This document shows, one piece after another, positions 11,089 through 18,882 of a stretch of DNA of 40,514 bases (positions are counted from its first letter, which is position 1; the number at the start of each line of letters is the position of its first letter). Under the pieces are notes generated by a model. It did no database searches and had not been told where the DNA came from. It was given only the letters and a program-made list of their open reading frames with translations. The translations under genes and the position numbers were made by a program. Location of the stretch: the NCBI GenBank assembly GCA_035651595.1, contig DASRFJ010000093.1, positions 1 through 40,514 of the forward strand, given 5' to 3'. This stretch comes from JAFARZ01 sp035651595 (lineage in GTDB: Bacteria; Actinomycetota; Actinomycetes; Streptosporangiales; Streptosporangiaceae).

Positions 11089-12547
11089 ACGTCCAGCCGC
11101 CAACGGCCTGGTTATCACCTTCGACTTCGACGAGGGCAACTTCATCCGGGACCTGATCACCACCAACGCCGGCGGTGCGGTGCCGGTGGAGAGCGCCATC
11201 GGCCCCATGGACGCGTCCATCTATATCTGGATCACCCACCTGTTCCAGATGTCGTGGTTCGACGCGCTGGCCCCCTACCACCCGACCGCGGTCGGCGTGC
11301 ACTCGCGGATCCCTCGCCGCCCCGCCAGCGAGTCCGCCACCAACAAGAACAAGAACATCGCCGGCCTGTACGCCTCGTGCCAGGTGCTCAAGGGCGTGTT
11401 TGAGGAGCGGGTGCCGGTCATGCGGCAAGGGATGATCGCCCTGGGCCTGGACCCCGACGACGAGTCGGAGGACCCGACCAGCCCGGTCGGCATCGGCAAC
11501 ATCGCCGGCAAGGCCATCGTCAGGGCTCGCGTGCATGACGGCATGAACGTCCTCGGCGACGAGGGCCGCAGGTACAACGGCCAGCCCTACGACGACTACA
11601 CCGGCTACCAGCCCGTGAACAGCGCCTACGAGCTTGTCAACCCCTCCCGCTGGCAGCCGGCCCCGGGCCCGCACCGCAGGCGAGTCGGCGGCGGGCTGCC
11701 CGGGACAGCCCCCGCCCGCGCGGGCGACAAGGGCATCTTCGTCATCCAGCGGTTCGTCACCCCGCAATTGCGGCTGGTCAAGCCCTACACGTACGACAAC
11801 CCCGATCAGTTCGAGATCGTCCCGCCGGATCACACAGACCACACCAACCCCGACCGCTACAAGCGCTCGGTGGACGAGATCCTCGCGGCGTCGGCGGGGC
11901 TCACCGACGAGCAGAAGGTGATGGTGGAGTTCTTCGACAACAAGCTGGCGGGCGTCACGTTGGCGCCGCGCGCGGCCGCGATCAGCCACGATCTGGATCT
12001 GGACGGCTGGTGCCACTTGTTCATGACGACCTCGCTGGCGCGGTTCGACGACCTGATCGCCGTCTGGCACCAGAAGGCCAAGTACGACTCGGTGCGGCCG
12101 TTCAGCGCGGTCCGGCACGTCTACGGCAGCAACCCGGTGACCGCCTGGGGCGGGCCGTACCGGGGAACGGTCACGGACATTCCCGCCGACGAGTGGAGCA
12201 GCTACCCGCCCGTCGCGGACCATCCCGAGTACCCGTCTGGCTCCACGACGCTGTGCGCCGCCGAAGCGCAGGCCGCGCGGCGCTACCTTGGCGACGACGT
12301 CCTGGACTGGCGGAACGTGTTCCCCGCGGGCGCGACGCTGACCGAGCCAGGACTCACCCCCGCCAGTGACCTCGAACTGCACTGGCCCACCTGGACCGAC
12401 TTCACCCACGACTGCGGCCACAGCCGGGTGTGGGCCGGCGTGCACTTCCTGACGACGGTGGACCGGTCCCTGGAGTGGGGAGCGCAGTTCGGTGACCGGG
12501 CGCACGAGTTCGTGCAGCGGTACATCAATGGCGATGTCGAGGATTGA
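11072..12547 (+). CDS. Vanadium-dependent haloperoxidase-family protein
   Basis: Protein of 491 residues related to the vanadium haloperoxidases of napyradiomycin and merochlorin pathways. Those either chlorinate and cyclise prenylated naphthoquinones with peroxide and halide or, as with NapH3, catalyse a halide-independent alpha-hydroxyketone rearrangement. Vanadate-site residues match the fungal spacing: Lys335 and Arg342 in KAKYDSVRP, Ser389-Gly390 in YPSGS, and Arg452 with His458 in SRVWAGVHF. The residue after Ser-Gly is Ser391, where fungal chloroperoxidase has its acid-base histidine. There is no signal peptide, so it should act in the cytoplasm. The start is GTG 11072, overlapping the prenyltransferase end. 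Being the only family copy in the cluster, whether it halogenates or isomerises is open. Confidence 0.9.
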   Translation: MTTTSERPAANGLVITFDFDEGNFIRDLITTNAGGAVPVESAIGPMDASIYIWITHLFQMSWFDALAPYHPTAVGVHSRIPRRPASESATNKNKNIAGLYASCQVLKGVFEERVPVMRQGMIALGLDPDDESEDPTSPVGIGNIAGKAIVRARVHDGMNVLGDEGRRYNGQPYDDYTGYQPVNSAYELVNPSRWQPAPGPHRRRVGGGLPGTAPARAGDKGIFVIQRFVTPQLRLVKPYTYDNPDQFEIVPPDHTDHTNPDRYKRSVDEILAASAGLTDEQKVMVEFFDNKLAGVTLAPRAAAISHDLDLDGWCHLFMTTSLARFDDLIAVWHQKAKYDSVRPFSAVRHVYGSNPVTAWGGPYRGTVTDIPADEWSSYPPVADHPEYPSGSTTLCAAEAQAARRYLGDDVLDWRNVFPAGATLTEPGLTPASDLELHWPTWTDFTHDCGHSRVWAGVHFLTTVDRSLEWGAQFGDRAHEFVQRYINGDVED

Positions 12548-12564
12548 CACGTAGGGAGACGATC

Positions 12565-14091
12565 ATGGCAACGCGGAGCGCGGCCCCCGCAGTCGGGCCT
12601 AGTTCGGGGGCCGCCGGGTACTCCAGGCGGTGGCTGATCCTCGCCGTCATCTGCACCGCCTACCTGATGGTGGGCCTCGACCTGACCGTGATGAACGTCG
12701 CGCTTCCGTCGGCGCAGAAAGCGCTCGGGTTCACCAACGCCGACAGGCAGTGGATCGTGACCGCGTATGCGCTGACGTTCGGAAGCCTGCTGCTGTTCTG
12801 CGGGCGGCTGGCCGACCGGATCGGCCGCAAGGAAACCTTCCTGGTGGGGCTGACCGGGTTCGCGGTCGCGTCCGCGGTCGGCGGCGCCTCGACCAGCTTC
12901 GCGATGCTGGTGACGGCCCGCGCCTGCCAAGGGGCCTTCGCGGCGCTGCTCGCGCCGTCGTGCCTGGCCCTGCTCGCTACCACGTTCACCGACCCGGACG
13001 AGCGGGGCAAGGCGTTCGGTATCTTCAGCGCGGTCGTAGCCAGCGGCGCCGGCCTGGGGCTGATCATCGGCGGCGCGCTGACCTCCGCCTTGAACTGGCG
13101 GTGGTGCCTGTACGTCAACCTCGTCCTGGCCGGCGTCGCGCTGGCCGGCGGCCAGTCGCTGCTGAGCAGGCAGCGCGGGACGAACACCAGGATGGATGTG
13201 CCCGGCGTGCTGCTGGCCTCTGGCGGCATGTTCTGCGTGGTCTACGGCTTCGCCAACGCGGCGACGCACAGCTGGCACACGCCCTCGACGTGGAGTTTCC
13301 TCGTGGCCGGCGTGGCGGTGCTGATCGTGTTCGCGTACTGGCAGACGCGCGCCGCGCAGCCGCTGCTGCCGCCGCGGATCGTGCTCGACCGCAACCGGGG
13401 CGGCGCGTATCTGGCCGTGCTGCTGGTCGGCACCGGGATGTTCGGCGTCCTGCTGTTCCTCATCTACTACCTGCAGACCACCGTGGGCTACTCGGCGATC
13501 ATCTCGGGAGTCGCGCTACTGCCGATGATCGCGTGCACCACCCTGGCGGCCTCCGCCGGCGCGATCAGGCTGCTCCCGCGGTACGGGCCCAAGCCGCTGA
13601 TCACCGGCGGCCTGCTGATCAGCGCGGGTGGCATGGCCTGGCTGACCGGAATCGGCGTGACCGCTGACTACGCGTTGCGCGTGCTCGGGCCGCTAATGGT
13701 CGTCGGTATCGGCCTGGGCCTGATCTACGCCGCGGCGCTGACCACCGGCACCTCGGGCGTGGCGGCCGAGGACGCGGGAATCGCGTCGGCGTGCATCAGC
13801 GCCGGCCAGCAACTCGGCGGCGCCAGCGGCACCGCGCTGCTCAACACGATCGCCGCCACCGCGACCGTCGGCTGGCTGCACAGCCATTTGCGAGCGCGGC
13901 CGTCCACGGGGCAACTCCGTCTCGCCGCGGTGCACGGCTACACCACCGTGTTCTGGTGGTGCGCCGCCATCTTCGCGGCCGGCGTCGTGGTCACCGCGCT
14001 GCTACTGCGCCGCGGCCCGCTCCCCACCCCCGCCGAACCCCCCGCCCCTGCGGAAACCCCCGCTGAGGCCCTGCCCGACCAAACCGAGTAA
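12565..14091 (+). CDS. MFS drug exporter, DHA2 (EmrB/QacA) family
   Basis: Membrane exporter of 508 residues with about 14 hydrophobic segments, the DHA2 pattern of proton-driven multidrug efflux. The family motif appears as GRLADRIGRKETF between the second and third helices, and LDLTVMNVALPSA lies in helix 1. GGGAG precedes ATG 12565; an upstream TTG at 12544 was rejected because it overlaps the previous gene's stop and lacks a ribosome-binding site. It follows the haloperoxidase gene by 17 bases and probably ends the first transcription unit, since a 600-base gap follows. Export of the cluster product and self-protection is the natural inference. The C-terminal tail is Pro/Ala-rich. Confidence 0.9.
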   Translation: MATRSAAPAVGPSSGAAGYSRRWLILAVICTAYLMVGLDLTVMNVALPSAQKALGFTNADRQWIVTAYALTFGSLLLFCGRLADRIGRKETFLVGLTGFAVASAVGGASTSFAMLVTARACQGAFAALLAPSCLALLATTFTDPDERGKAFGIFSAVVASGAGLGLIIGGALTSALNWRWCLYVNLVLAGVALAGGQSLLSRQRGTNTRMDVPGVLLASGGMFCVVYGFANAATHSWHTPSTWSFLVAGVAVLIVFAYWQTRAAQPLLPPRIVLDRNRGGAYLAVLLVGTGMFGVLLFLIYYLQTTVGYSAIISGVALLPMIACTTLAASAGAIRLLPRYGPKPLITGGLLISAGGMAWLTGIGVTADYALRVLGPLMVVGIGLGLIYAAALTTGTSGVAAEDAGIASACISAGQQLGGASGTALLNTIAATATVGWLHSHLRARPSTGQLRLAAVHGYTTVFWWCAAIFAAGVVVTALLLRRGPLPTPAEPPAPAETPAEALPDQTE

Positions 14092-14123
14092 CGCCGCGCG
14101 CCGCCCGCCGACGCCGTCCGAAC

Positions 14124-14478
14124 ATTATTTGCGGGCACTTACCCTCCGGGTTGGACCCTGTTGGTTTATTCCAGGGCGTGCCCGGATCGCTGGCTGCCCG
14201 GCGGGTCGGCGGCAGGCTCGATGGGCCTCGGTTAACGTGGCGGATTTTCCCTTCGTGGTAACGGGACCCTTGGGTACGAGGGTCGATCTTCCACAAAGGG
14301 GAAATCGTCCACGTTGTTGGCGGACCTGTCGTGCGCTCCTATCCCGGTAGCCACACACTGCACTCCAGACACAGGCAGCGCGCGGCCACGCCCCGCGGGC
14401 TGTCGGCGGCCGGCCCGGTCACGCGCGCAATTCGCCAACCGGGTCCGGTTTGGGGGGCAACTGTCCGCAATAATCTGA
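14124..14478. repeat. Inverted-repeat-bounded element, related to the palindrome at 33.4 kb
   Basis: The left end reads ATTATTTGCGGGCACTTACC and the right end reads GGGGGGCAACTGTCCGCAAT, continuing AATCTG. They are imperfect inverted repeats of about 15-20 bases, and the next inner bases (CCGGGTTGG and CCAACCGGG) also largely pair. The same two ends occur fused into one compact palindrome at 33384-33430, and about 60 further bases to the right are also alike in both places. The 350-base version looks like the compact one with an insert in its loop. It has no transposase and may be a MITE-like or regulatory repeat. Confidence 0.55.
14234..14315. repeat. Long imperfect hairpin within the element
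   Basis: Arms of 25 bases at 14234-14258 and 14291-14315 pair almost fully (outer part AACGTGG against CCACGTT, inner part CTTCGTGG against CCACAAAG). The 32-base middle has a further short stem, GACCCT against AGGGTC. The structure is nested inside the 14.1-14.5 kb element. It has no T-run on either side, so a simple terminator is unlikely. Confidence 0.65.
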
Positions 14479-14585
14479 CACTCTCGCAATCACGCCTGGG
14501 ATATGGGGAGATATCCGATTTGCGGCGAGGTCTGCGCGCGCGGACACGTCGTTGCAGGTCGCGCGCGTGCGTTCGCGTTGCTCGC

Positions 14586-14639
14586 CATGATCACGAAGGG
14601 TTATACGTCCTATTGCACGTAAAACCCTTCGTGATCATG
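14586..14639. promoter_or_regulatory. Large near-perfect dyad upstream of the ligase gene
   Basis: CATGATCACGAAGGGTT at 14586-14602 is the exact reverse complement of 14623-14639. After one A-A mismatch the stem resumes with TACGT (14604-14608) against ACGTA (14617-14621), leaving an eight-base loop. It ends 55 bases before ATG 14695. No T-run follows, so it reads as an operator for a dimeric regulator or a structured 5' leader rather than a terminator. The matching regulator is not identifiable. Confidence 0.7.
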
Positions 14640-14694
14640 AACCAGTTGCCCGGCCGGCCGGTCCAGGGGGATTTGTTCTTTTAGGAGACACGTG

Positions 14695-16284
14695 ATGAAC
14701 CGTTCAGTGAACCGTGCGCGGATTCCTAAGCGCGGGCTTTACCTCGGGATGGTGCCGGAGCTGGCGGCGGCCAGGAGCGGGTCGACGGTGCTCACCCTTG
14801 ATCATGATCTGGACGTGCTGCCCGGCGTCGGACGCCGGCTGACCGTGGCCGAGCTGGCGGGTCACGTCGATGAGCTGGCGGCCAGGCTGTACGCGGCGGG
14901 GATACGGCCGGGTGAGCGCGTCGTGATCTGCAAATCCCCGAACTTCGACGTGTGGGTACTGGCCACCGCCACGGCGCGCACCGGGGCGGTGCCCGTCATG
15001 TTGTCGCATCATCTGGACGGTCCGACTATCGGGGCGCTGCTTGACCGGCTGGACCGGCCGCATCTGCTCGCGGACGCGGACACGCTGGACGCCCTGGACG
15101 GTGTGCCGGTTGCGGACCTCACCCGGCTGGTGATCAGCGCGACCGGGTCGCGGCCTGGCGCGATACCGCTGGCCGAACTGGCCGAACTGGCCGGCTCCCG
15201 GCAGGCCGAGCCGGTCCTCCAGGGGCTCGACGAGCCTGCGCTGATCACGCACACGTCCGGGACCACCGGGCTGCCGAAGCTGGTGGTGCACACGCCGCGC
15301 ACGATGCGGACCCGGCTGCGGCCGCAGCTCGTCCTGCTCGCGTTGCTCCGCAAGCGCGAGACCGTCGCGATCCATGTCCCGTTCGGCCATTCGCGGAACT
15401 TCGCGGCGATGGCGATTTGCCTGTCCAGGGCGATGCCGGTGCTGCTGGTGAACGACGCGGATCCGGACCGGGTCGGGCGCTTTTTCGCCGAGCACAAACC
15501 GGGGCTGATCGAGGCGCTGCCCGGCTCGTTCCTTGCCTGGGAGGGGCTGGCCGACGACCCGCGGCGGCCGTTCGCGTCGGTGCGATGCTTCAGCAGCACG
15601 TTCGACGCGATCCACCCGCGCACGATCGGCCGGCTGCTCGGGTCGTCGCGGCGGCGGGCGCCGATGTTCTTCCAGATCTACGGGCAGAGCGAGGTCGGCC
15701 CGGCCATCGGGCGCCCGTACTTCCGCCGATCCGCGCACCGGATGGACGGCCGCTGCGTCGGTTTCCCGATGCCGGGCGGCCCGCGGGTCCGGGTGGTGAG
15801 CCGGAACGGCGCCCGGCCGTCCAAAGCCAACCCCGGTTTCATCGAGGTCCGGTGGCCGGGCCTGCTGCACGCCTACTTCGGCGAGCGGGACAAATTCGAG
15901 GCCAGCATGCGCGACGGCTGGTGGCGGATGGGCGACGTCGGCTACCGCACCAGGCTCGGCTGCCTGCACATGCTCGACCGGGAAGTGGACGTCATCCCCG
16001 GCGTCGGCAGCACCCTGGAGATCGAAGACCTGCTGTTGAGCAGGCTGGACGAGCTGGCCGAACTCGTCGTCGTGCTCGGTCCGGAATCCGCGGCGATCCC
16101 GGTGATCTGCACCGCCCAGGACCGGCCGCTGGACCCCGGCCGGTGGCGCGCCGCCGCGTCCGACTTCCCCCAGCTCGGCGACCCGGTCCAGATCCCGCTC
16201 GCGGAACTGCCGCGCACCGCCACGTTGAAGGTGCGGCGCATCGAGCTGTCCCGCCGGGTCCACGAACACCTGGAGAAGCAATGA
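14695..16284 (+). CDS. Adenylate-forming ligase (ANL superfamily)
   Basis: ATP-dependent ligase of 529 residues that adenylates an acid-like substrate. The P-loop THTSGTTGLPKLV, YGQSEVGP, the ribose-binding Asp in WRMGDVGYRT and a C-terminal TATLKVRR with the likely catalytic Lys are all present, so it looks active. AGGAGA at 14683-14688 precedes ATG 14695. Its stop overlaps the methyltransferase start (ATGA). The substrate is uncertain. It could activate a carboxylic acid, but in the furaquinocin and cremeomycin pathways ligases of this superfamily activate nitrous acid for diazotisation of an aryl amine, which would fit the aminotransferase upstream. No nitrite-forming genes (CreD/CreE type) occur in the window, so this reading is tentative. 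Confidence 0.88.
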   Translation: MNRSVNRARIPKRGLYLGMVPELAAARSGSTVLTLDHDLDVLPGVGRRLTVAELAGHVDELAARLYAAGIRPGERVVICKSPNFDVWVLATATARTGAVPVMLSHHLDGPTIGALLDRLDRPHLLADADTLDALDGVPVADLTRLVISATGSRPGAIPLAELAELAGSRQAEPVLQGLDEPALITHTSGTTGLPKLVVHTPRTMRTRLRPQLVLLALLRKRETVAIHVPFGHSRNFAAMAICLSRAMPVLLVNDADPDRVGRFFAEHKPGLIEALPGSFLAWEGLADDPRRPFASVRCFSSTFDAIHPRTIGRLLGSSRRRAPMFFQIYGQSEVGPAIGRPYFRRSAHRMDGRCVGFPMPGGPRVRVVSRNGARPSKANPGFIEVRWPGLLHAYFGERDKFEASMRDGWWRMGDVGYRTRLGCLHMLDREVDVIPGVGSTLEIEDLLLSRLDELAELVVVLGPESAAIPVICTAQDRPLDPGRWRAAASDFPQLGDPVQIPLAELPRTATLKVRRIELSRRVHEHLEKQ

Positions 16285-17354
16285 CACCGCAAGCCGTACT
16301 CGCCCGGTTCCGCGAATACATGGTGGGGCCGTCGCGCTTCATGACCCTGCTGTCCTGCTTCGAGCTTGGCGTCATCGACGCGATCAGGGACAGCCCCGGG
16401 ATGACCGCCGCCAAGCTCGGCGCCGCCGTCGGCGCGAAGCCCGACGCCGTGGAGCAACTGCTGCACCTGCTGGTCAAGGAGGGTTTCGTCGGCTACGACG
16501 AACAGTCCGGCGGGTACCGTCTCGACGCGCTCGACGGCGTCGCCAAGACCGACCTCCAGCGGGCGCTCACCTACATGAACATGATCAAGGTCGTCGCGCT
16601 CAGGCAGTTGTTCTACCTCACCGACAGCGTGCGCACGGGCACGCTCACCGGCCTGGCGGAACTCTACGGTTCCAGCGGCACCCTGTACGGCGCCGTGGCC
16701 GAACACCCGGACCTGCGCGAGTCCTGGGCGACGCTGATGGATACCGTCACCGCCAGGATCGATCCGTGGTTCTTCGGCAACATCGACATTCCGCCGGGCG
16801 CTCGGGTGCTCGACCTGGCCGGTAACACCGGTCTCGGGGCGATTCACGCCTGCCGGCTGGCGGCGTCGCCGGGGCTCCGGGTGACCACCTTCGACCTGCC
16901 GGAGAAGGAAGAAGAGTGCCTGCGGAACTTCGCCGCGCACGACGTGGCGGAGCACTGCTCGTTCATCGGCGGCGACGTGTTCGACGAGGTTCCCCAGGGG
17001 TTCGACGTCGTGCTGATCAAGCATTTCCTGGACATGTTCGACAAGAGCGACGTGCTCAGGATCCTCGGCGGCGTCCGCCAGTCGCTGGACGCCGGCGGAC
17101 AGGTCTGCATTCTGGTGCCGGTGTACCCCGAAGACATCAAAGACACCGGCAATTACAACGTCGACTTCTTCCCGGCTTTCTTCATCGGCTGCACCATGGG
17201 CCAGGGCGGCCCGCAGAAGCTGTCGACCTACCGGAGCTGGCTGGAGGAATGCGGATTCACGGTCACGAAGGCAATGACCGCGGACCCGGCCGGCATACCA
17301 GCGGACGTCATTCCCGTACCGGGAATCCTATGTGCGACCAAGGTCCGTGCTTAA
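16281..17354 (+). CDS. SAM-dependent O-methyltransferase (family 2-like)
   Basis: Methyltransferase of 357 residues with the two-part build of small-molecule O-methyltransferases. The N-terminal winged-helix dimerisation domain (MTAAKLGAAVGAKPDAVEQL near 45) is followed by a Rossmann SAM domain with motif I VLDLAGNTGLGA near residue 175, VTTFDLP and FDVVLIKHFLDMF. Motif I is slightly unusual (AGNTG rather than GGGxG). The likely target is a naphthoquinone hydroxyl, or a carbon of the ring, in the cluster product. It is coupled to the ligase gene by an ATGA overlap. Catalytic His/Glu residues typical of plant-type enzymes are not clear, so C-methylation cannot be excluded. Confidence 0.88.
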   Translation: MTPQAVLARFREYMVGPSRFMTLLSCFELGVIDAIRDSPGMTAAKLGAAVGAKPDAVEQLLHLLVKEGFVGYDEQSGGYRLDALDGVAKTDLQRALTYMNMIKVVALRQLFYLTDSVRTGTLTGLAELYGSSGTLYGAVAEHPDLRESWATLMDTVTARIDPWFFGNIDIPPGARVLDLAGNTGLGAIHACRLAASPGLRVTTFDLPEKEEECLRNFAAHDVAEHCSFIGGDVFDEVPQGFDVVLIKHFLDMFDKSDVLRILGGVRQSLDAGGQVCILVPVYPEDIKDTGNYNVDFFPAFFIGCTMGQGGPQKLSTYRSWLEECGFTVTKAMTADPAGIPADVIPVPGILCATKVRA

Positions 17355-17409
17355 GACGCACGGTCCCGAGAGTCGCGCCACTGTCGTTATGAGAAAAAAA
17401 GGAGACATC

Positions 17410-18882
17410 ATGCGCAAGAGGACCGTGCTCGGGCTGGGCATGCTCGGCCTCGGCGTGGGGTATTTTGCCTGGTACACCCCGTACAGCGCGCTGGCCAAGG
17501 CAATTTCTGGCAGCGGTGGCGGTCTTGTCCTGCTCCCGGCGGCCGTTCTGGGTCAGCTCGTGGCCATGCCATTCTTCGTGGCCGTGGCCGGCTGGCTGCG
17601 ATATCCGCGGCGGCGGGTGATCGCCGGGCGGCGGGTGCCATTTCCCACCCGGGCCACCGCCGAATCGTCGGTCTGGATGGCATTCATTGTCGGCACGACG
17701 ACGCTCAATTTCACGTTTCCCGGCGCGTCGATCGTGTTCATGCTCGTGCTCATGCGCGTCACCACGCTGTTCACCGCGCCGGCCGTGGACCTGATCCGCG
17801 GACGGAGAATCCACTGGAATTCGTCGGCGGCGCTGATGCTGTGCGTGTTGTCGGCGGTCGTGGCGCTGACCGATATTCACAATTACACGCTGACCCTCGG
17901 TGCGATGCTGAGCGTCGCGCTCTACGCGATCGCGTACTACTTCCGGTTCCGCTTGATCAGCATCCATGCCAAGAGCGGTGACCTGTGGCGCGATCGCCAG
18001 TACCTGGTCGAGGAGCACATGACGACGCCGGTCACGCTCCTGGCGATGCTCGCCGTCCCGGCGCTGATCGACCAGGGGCCGTGGATGCACGCGCTGCGCC
18101 TTGGCTTCACGACGTTCCTCGGTACCCGGACGGTGGTGCCGGCGCTGCTGATCGGCGTGTGCTACGAGGGGCTGTTCGTCATGACCAGCCTGATCTTCAT
18201 CAACCGGCGGGAGCTCTCGTTCGGCGTGCCGGTGCATGTGTGCGCCAGCCTGCTGGCCGGCATCGCCGCCTCGTTCATCCTGTTCGGGGCGTTCGACGAG
18301 CGGCTGCCCAGCGCCGCGCAGTACGTCGCGGCGGCGCTGGTGATCTGCGCCGCCCTGGTGCTCAGCTACCCGACGCTCAAGACCCGCGCCGGGCAGCGGC
18401 GGATCCCGCGGACGGCGGCACGGCGGCTGCTGTTCGTCTGCGGCGGGAACACCGCACGCTCCCCGATCGCGGCGGCGATCGCCCGCGCGGAGCTTGCCGA
18501 CGACGTGCGGATCGCCCACTGGACGGTCAGCTGCGCCGGCGTCTCGGTCAAGTCACCCGGCACGCCGGTCAAGCCCGAAGCGGTGCGGGTGCTGCTGGAA
18601 CTGGGCCTCGAAGCGCCGCTCGATCACCGGGCGCGCCAGCTCACCCCCGTGATGTGCGCCGACAGCGACGCTGTCTACTGCATGACACGCGATCACCGCG
18701 ACTCGGTGCTCGCGATCGCTCCCGAGGCAGCCGAACGTACGGTCTGCATCGATCCGGACCTGGATCTGCCCGAACCTGCCGGGCACCTCGACGCGTACCG
18801 GGACTGCGCCGGCACGCTGCGGACGCTGATCCGCCGGCACCTCAGGGAGCAGGCGCGGGACAAGGCCGGCGTGCCGGGATGA
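17410..18882 (+). CDS. Multi-spanning membrane protein fused to low-molecular-weight protein-tyrosine-phosphatase domain
   Basis: Unusual fusion of 490 residues. Residues 1 to about 325 form roughly ten hydrophobic segments resembling a drug/metabolite (EamA-like) transporter, though the family is not certain. Residues 337-490 are a low-molecular-weight phosphatase: FVCGGNTARSP carries the C-x5-R loop (Cys344, Arg350) and DPDLDLPEP supplies the general-acid aspartate. The active site is intact apart from Ala replacing the usual Cys/Thr before Arg. AGGAGA precedes ATG 17410; upstream in-frame codons overlap the methyltransferase end. Its stop overlaps ispH (ATGA), so it belongs to the isoprenoid sub-operon. 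It could export a product and dephosphorylate something at the membrane, perhaps a prenyl (di)phosphate or a protein. That is a guess. Confidence 0.8.
   Translation: MRKRTVLGLGMLGLGVGYFAWYTPYSALAKAISGSGGGLVLLPAAVLGQLVAMPFFVAVAGWLRYPRRRVIAGRRVPFPTRATAESSVWMAFIVGTTTLNFTFPGASIVFMLVLMRVTTLFTAPAVDLIRGRRIHWNSSAALMLCVLSAVVALTDIHNYTLTLGAMLSVALYAIAYYFRFRLISIHAKSGDLWRDRQYLVEEHMTTPVTLLAMLAVPALIDQGPWMHALRLGFTTFLGTRTVVPALLIGVCYEGLFVMTSLIFINRRELSFGVPVHVCASLLAGIAASFILFGAFDERLPSAAQYVAAALVICAALVLSYPTLKTRAGQRRIPRTAARRLLFVCGGNTARSPIAAAIARAELADDVRIAHWTVSCAGVSVKSPGTPVKPEAVRVLLELGLEAPLDHRARQLTPVMCADSDAVYCMTRDHRDSVLAIAPEAAERTVCIDPDLDLPEPAGHLDAYRDCAGTLRTLIRRHLREQARDKAGVPG

Larger units (their letters stand above)
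14092..14694. other. Palindrome-rich intergenic region inside the cluster
   Basis: This 603-base gap splits the cluster into two transcription units. No coding frame is convincing. It contains an element bounded by inverted repeats (14124-14478), a long hairpin inside it (14234-14315), a segment homologous to the region upstream of the 33.9-kb gene, and a near-perfect 54-base hairpin (14586-14639) just before the ligase gene. The promoter of the second unit should lie here. Confidence 0.6.

Noticed and set aside
10982..12550. 522-codon minus-strand frame opposite the haloperoxidase gene
   Set aside because: Low-complexity Val/Gly/Arg-rich translation. The plus strand carries the conserved vanadate-site residues.
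14234..14315. Terminator of the MFS gene
   Set aside because: The stem is long but has no T-run on either strand and lies within a larger inverted-repeat element, so a repeat is the better reading.
17985..18878. Long open frame joined to the front of ispH
   Set aside because: It overlaps the phosphatase fusion gene in another frame and shows no domain. IspH homology starts at ATG 18879.
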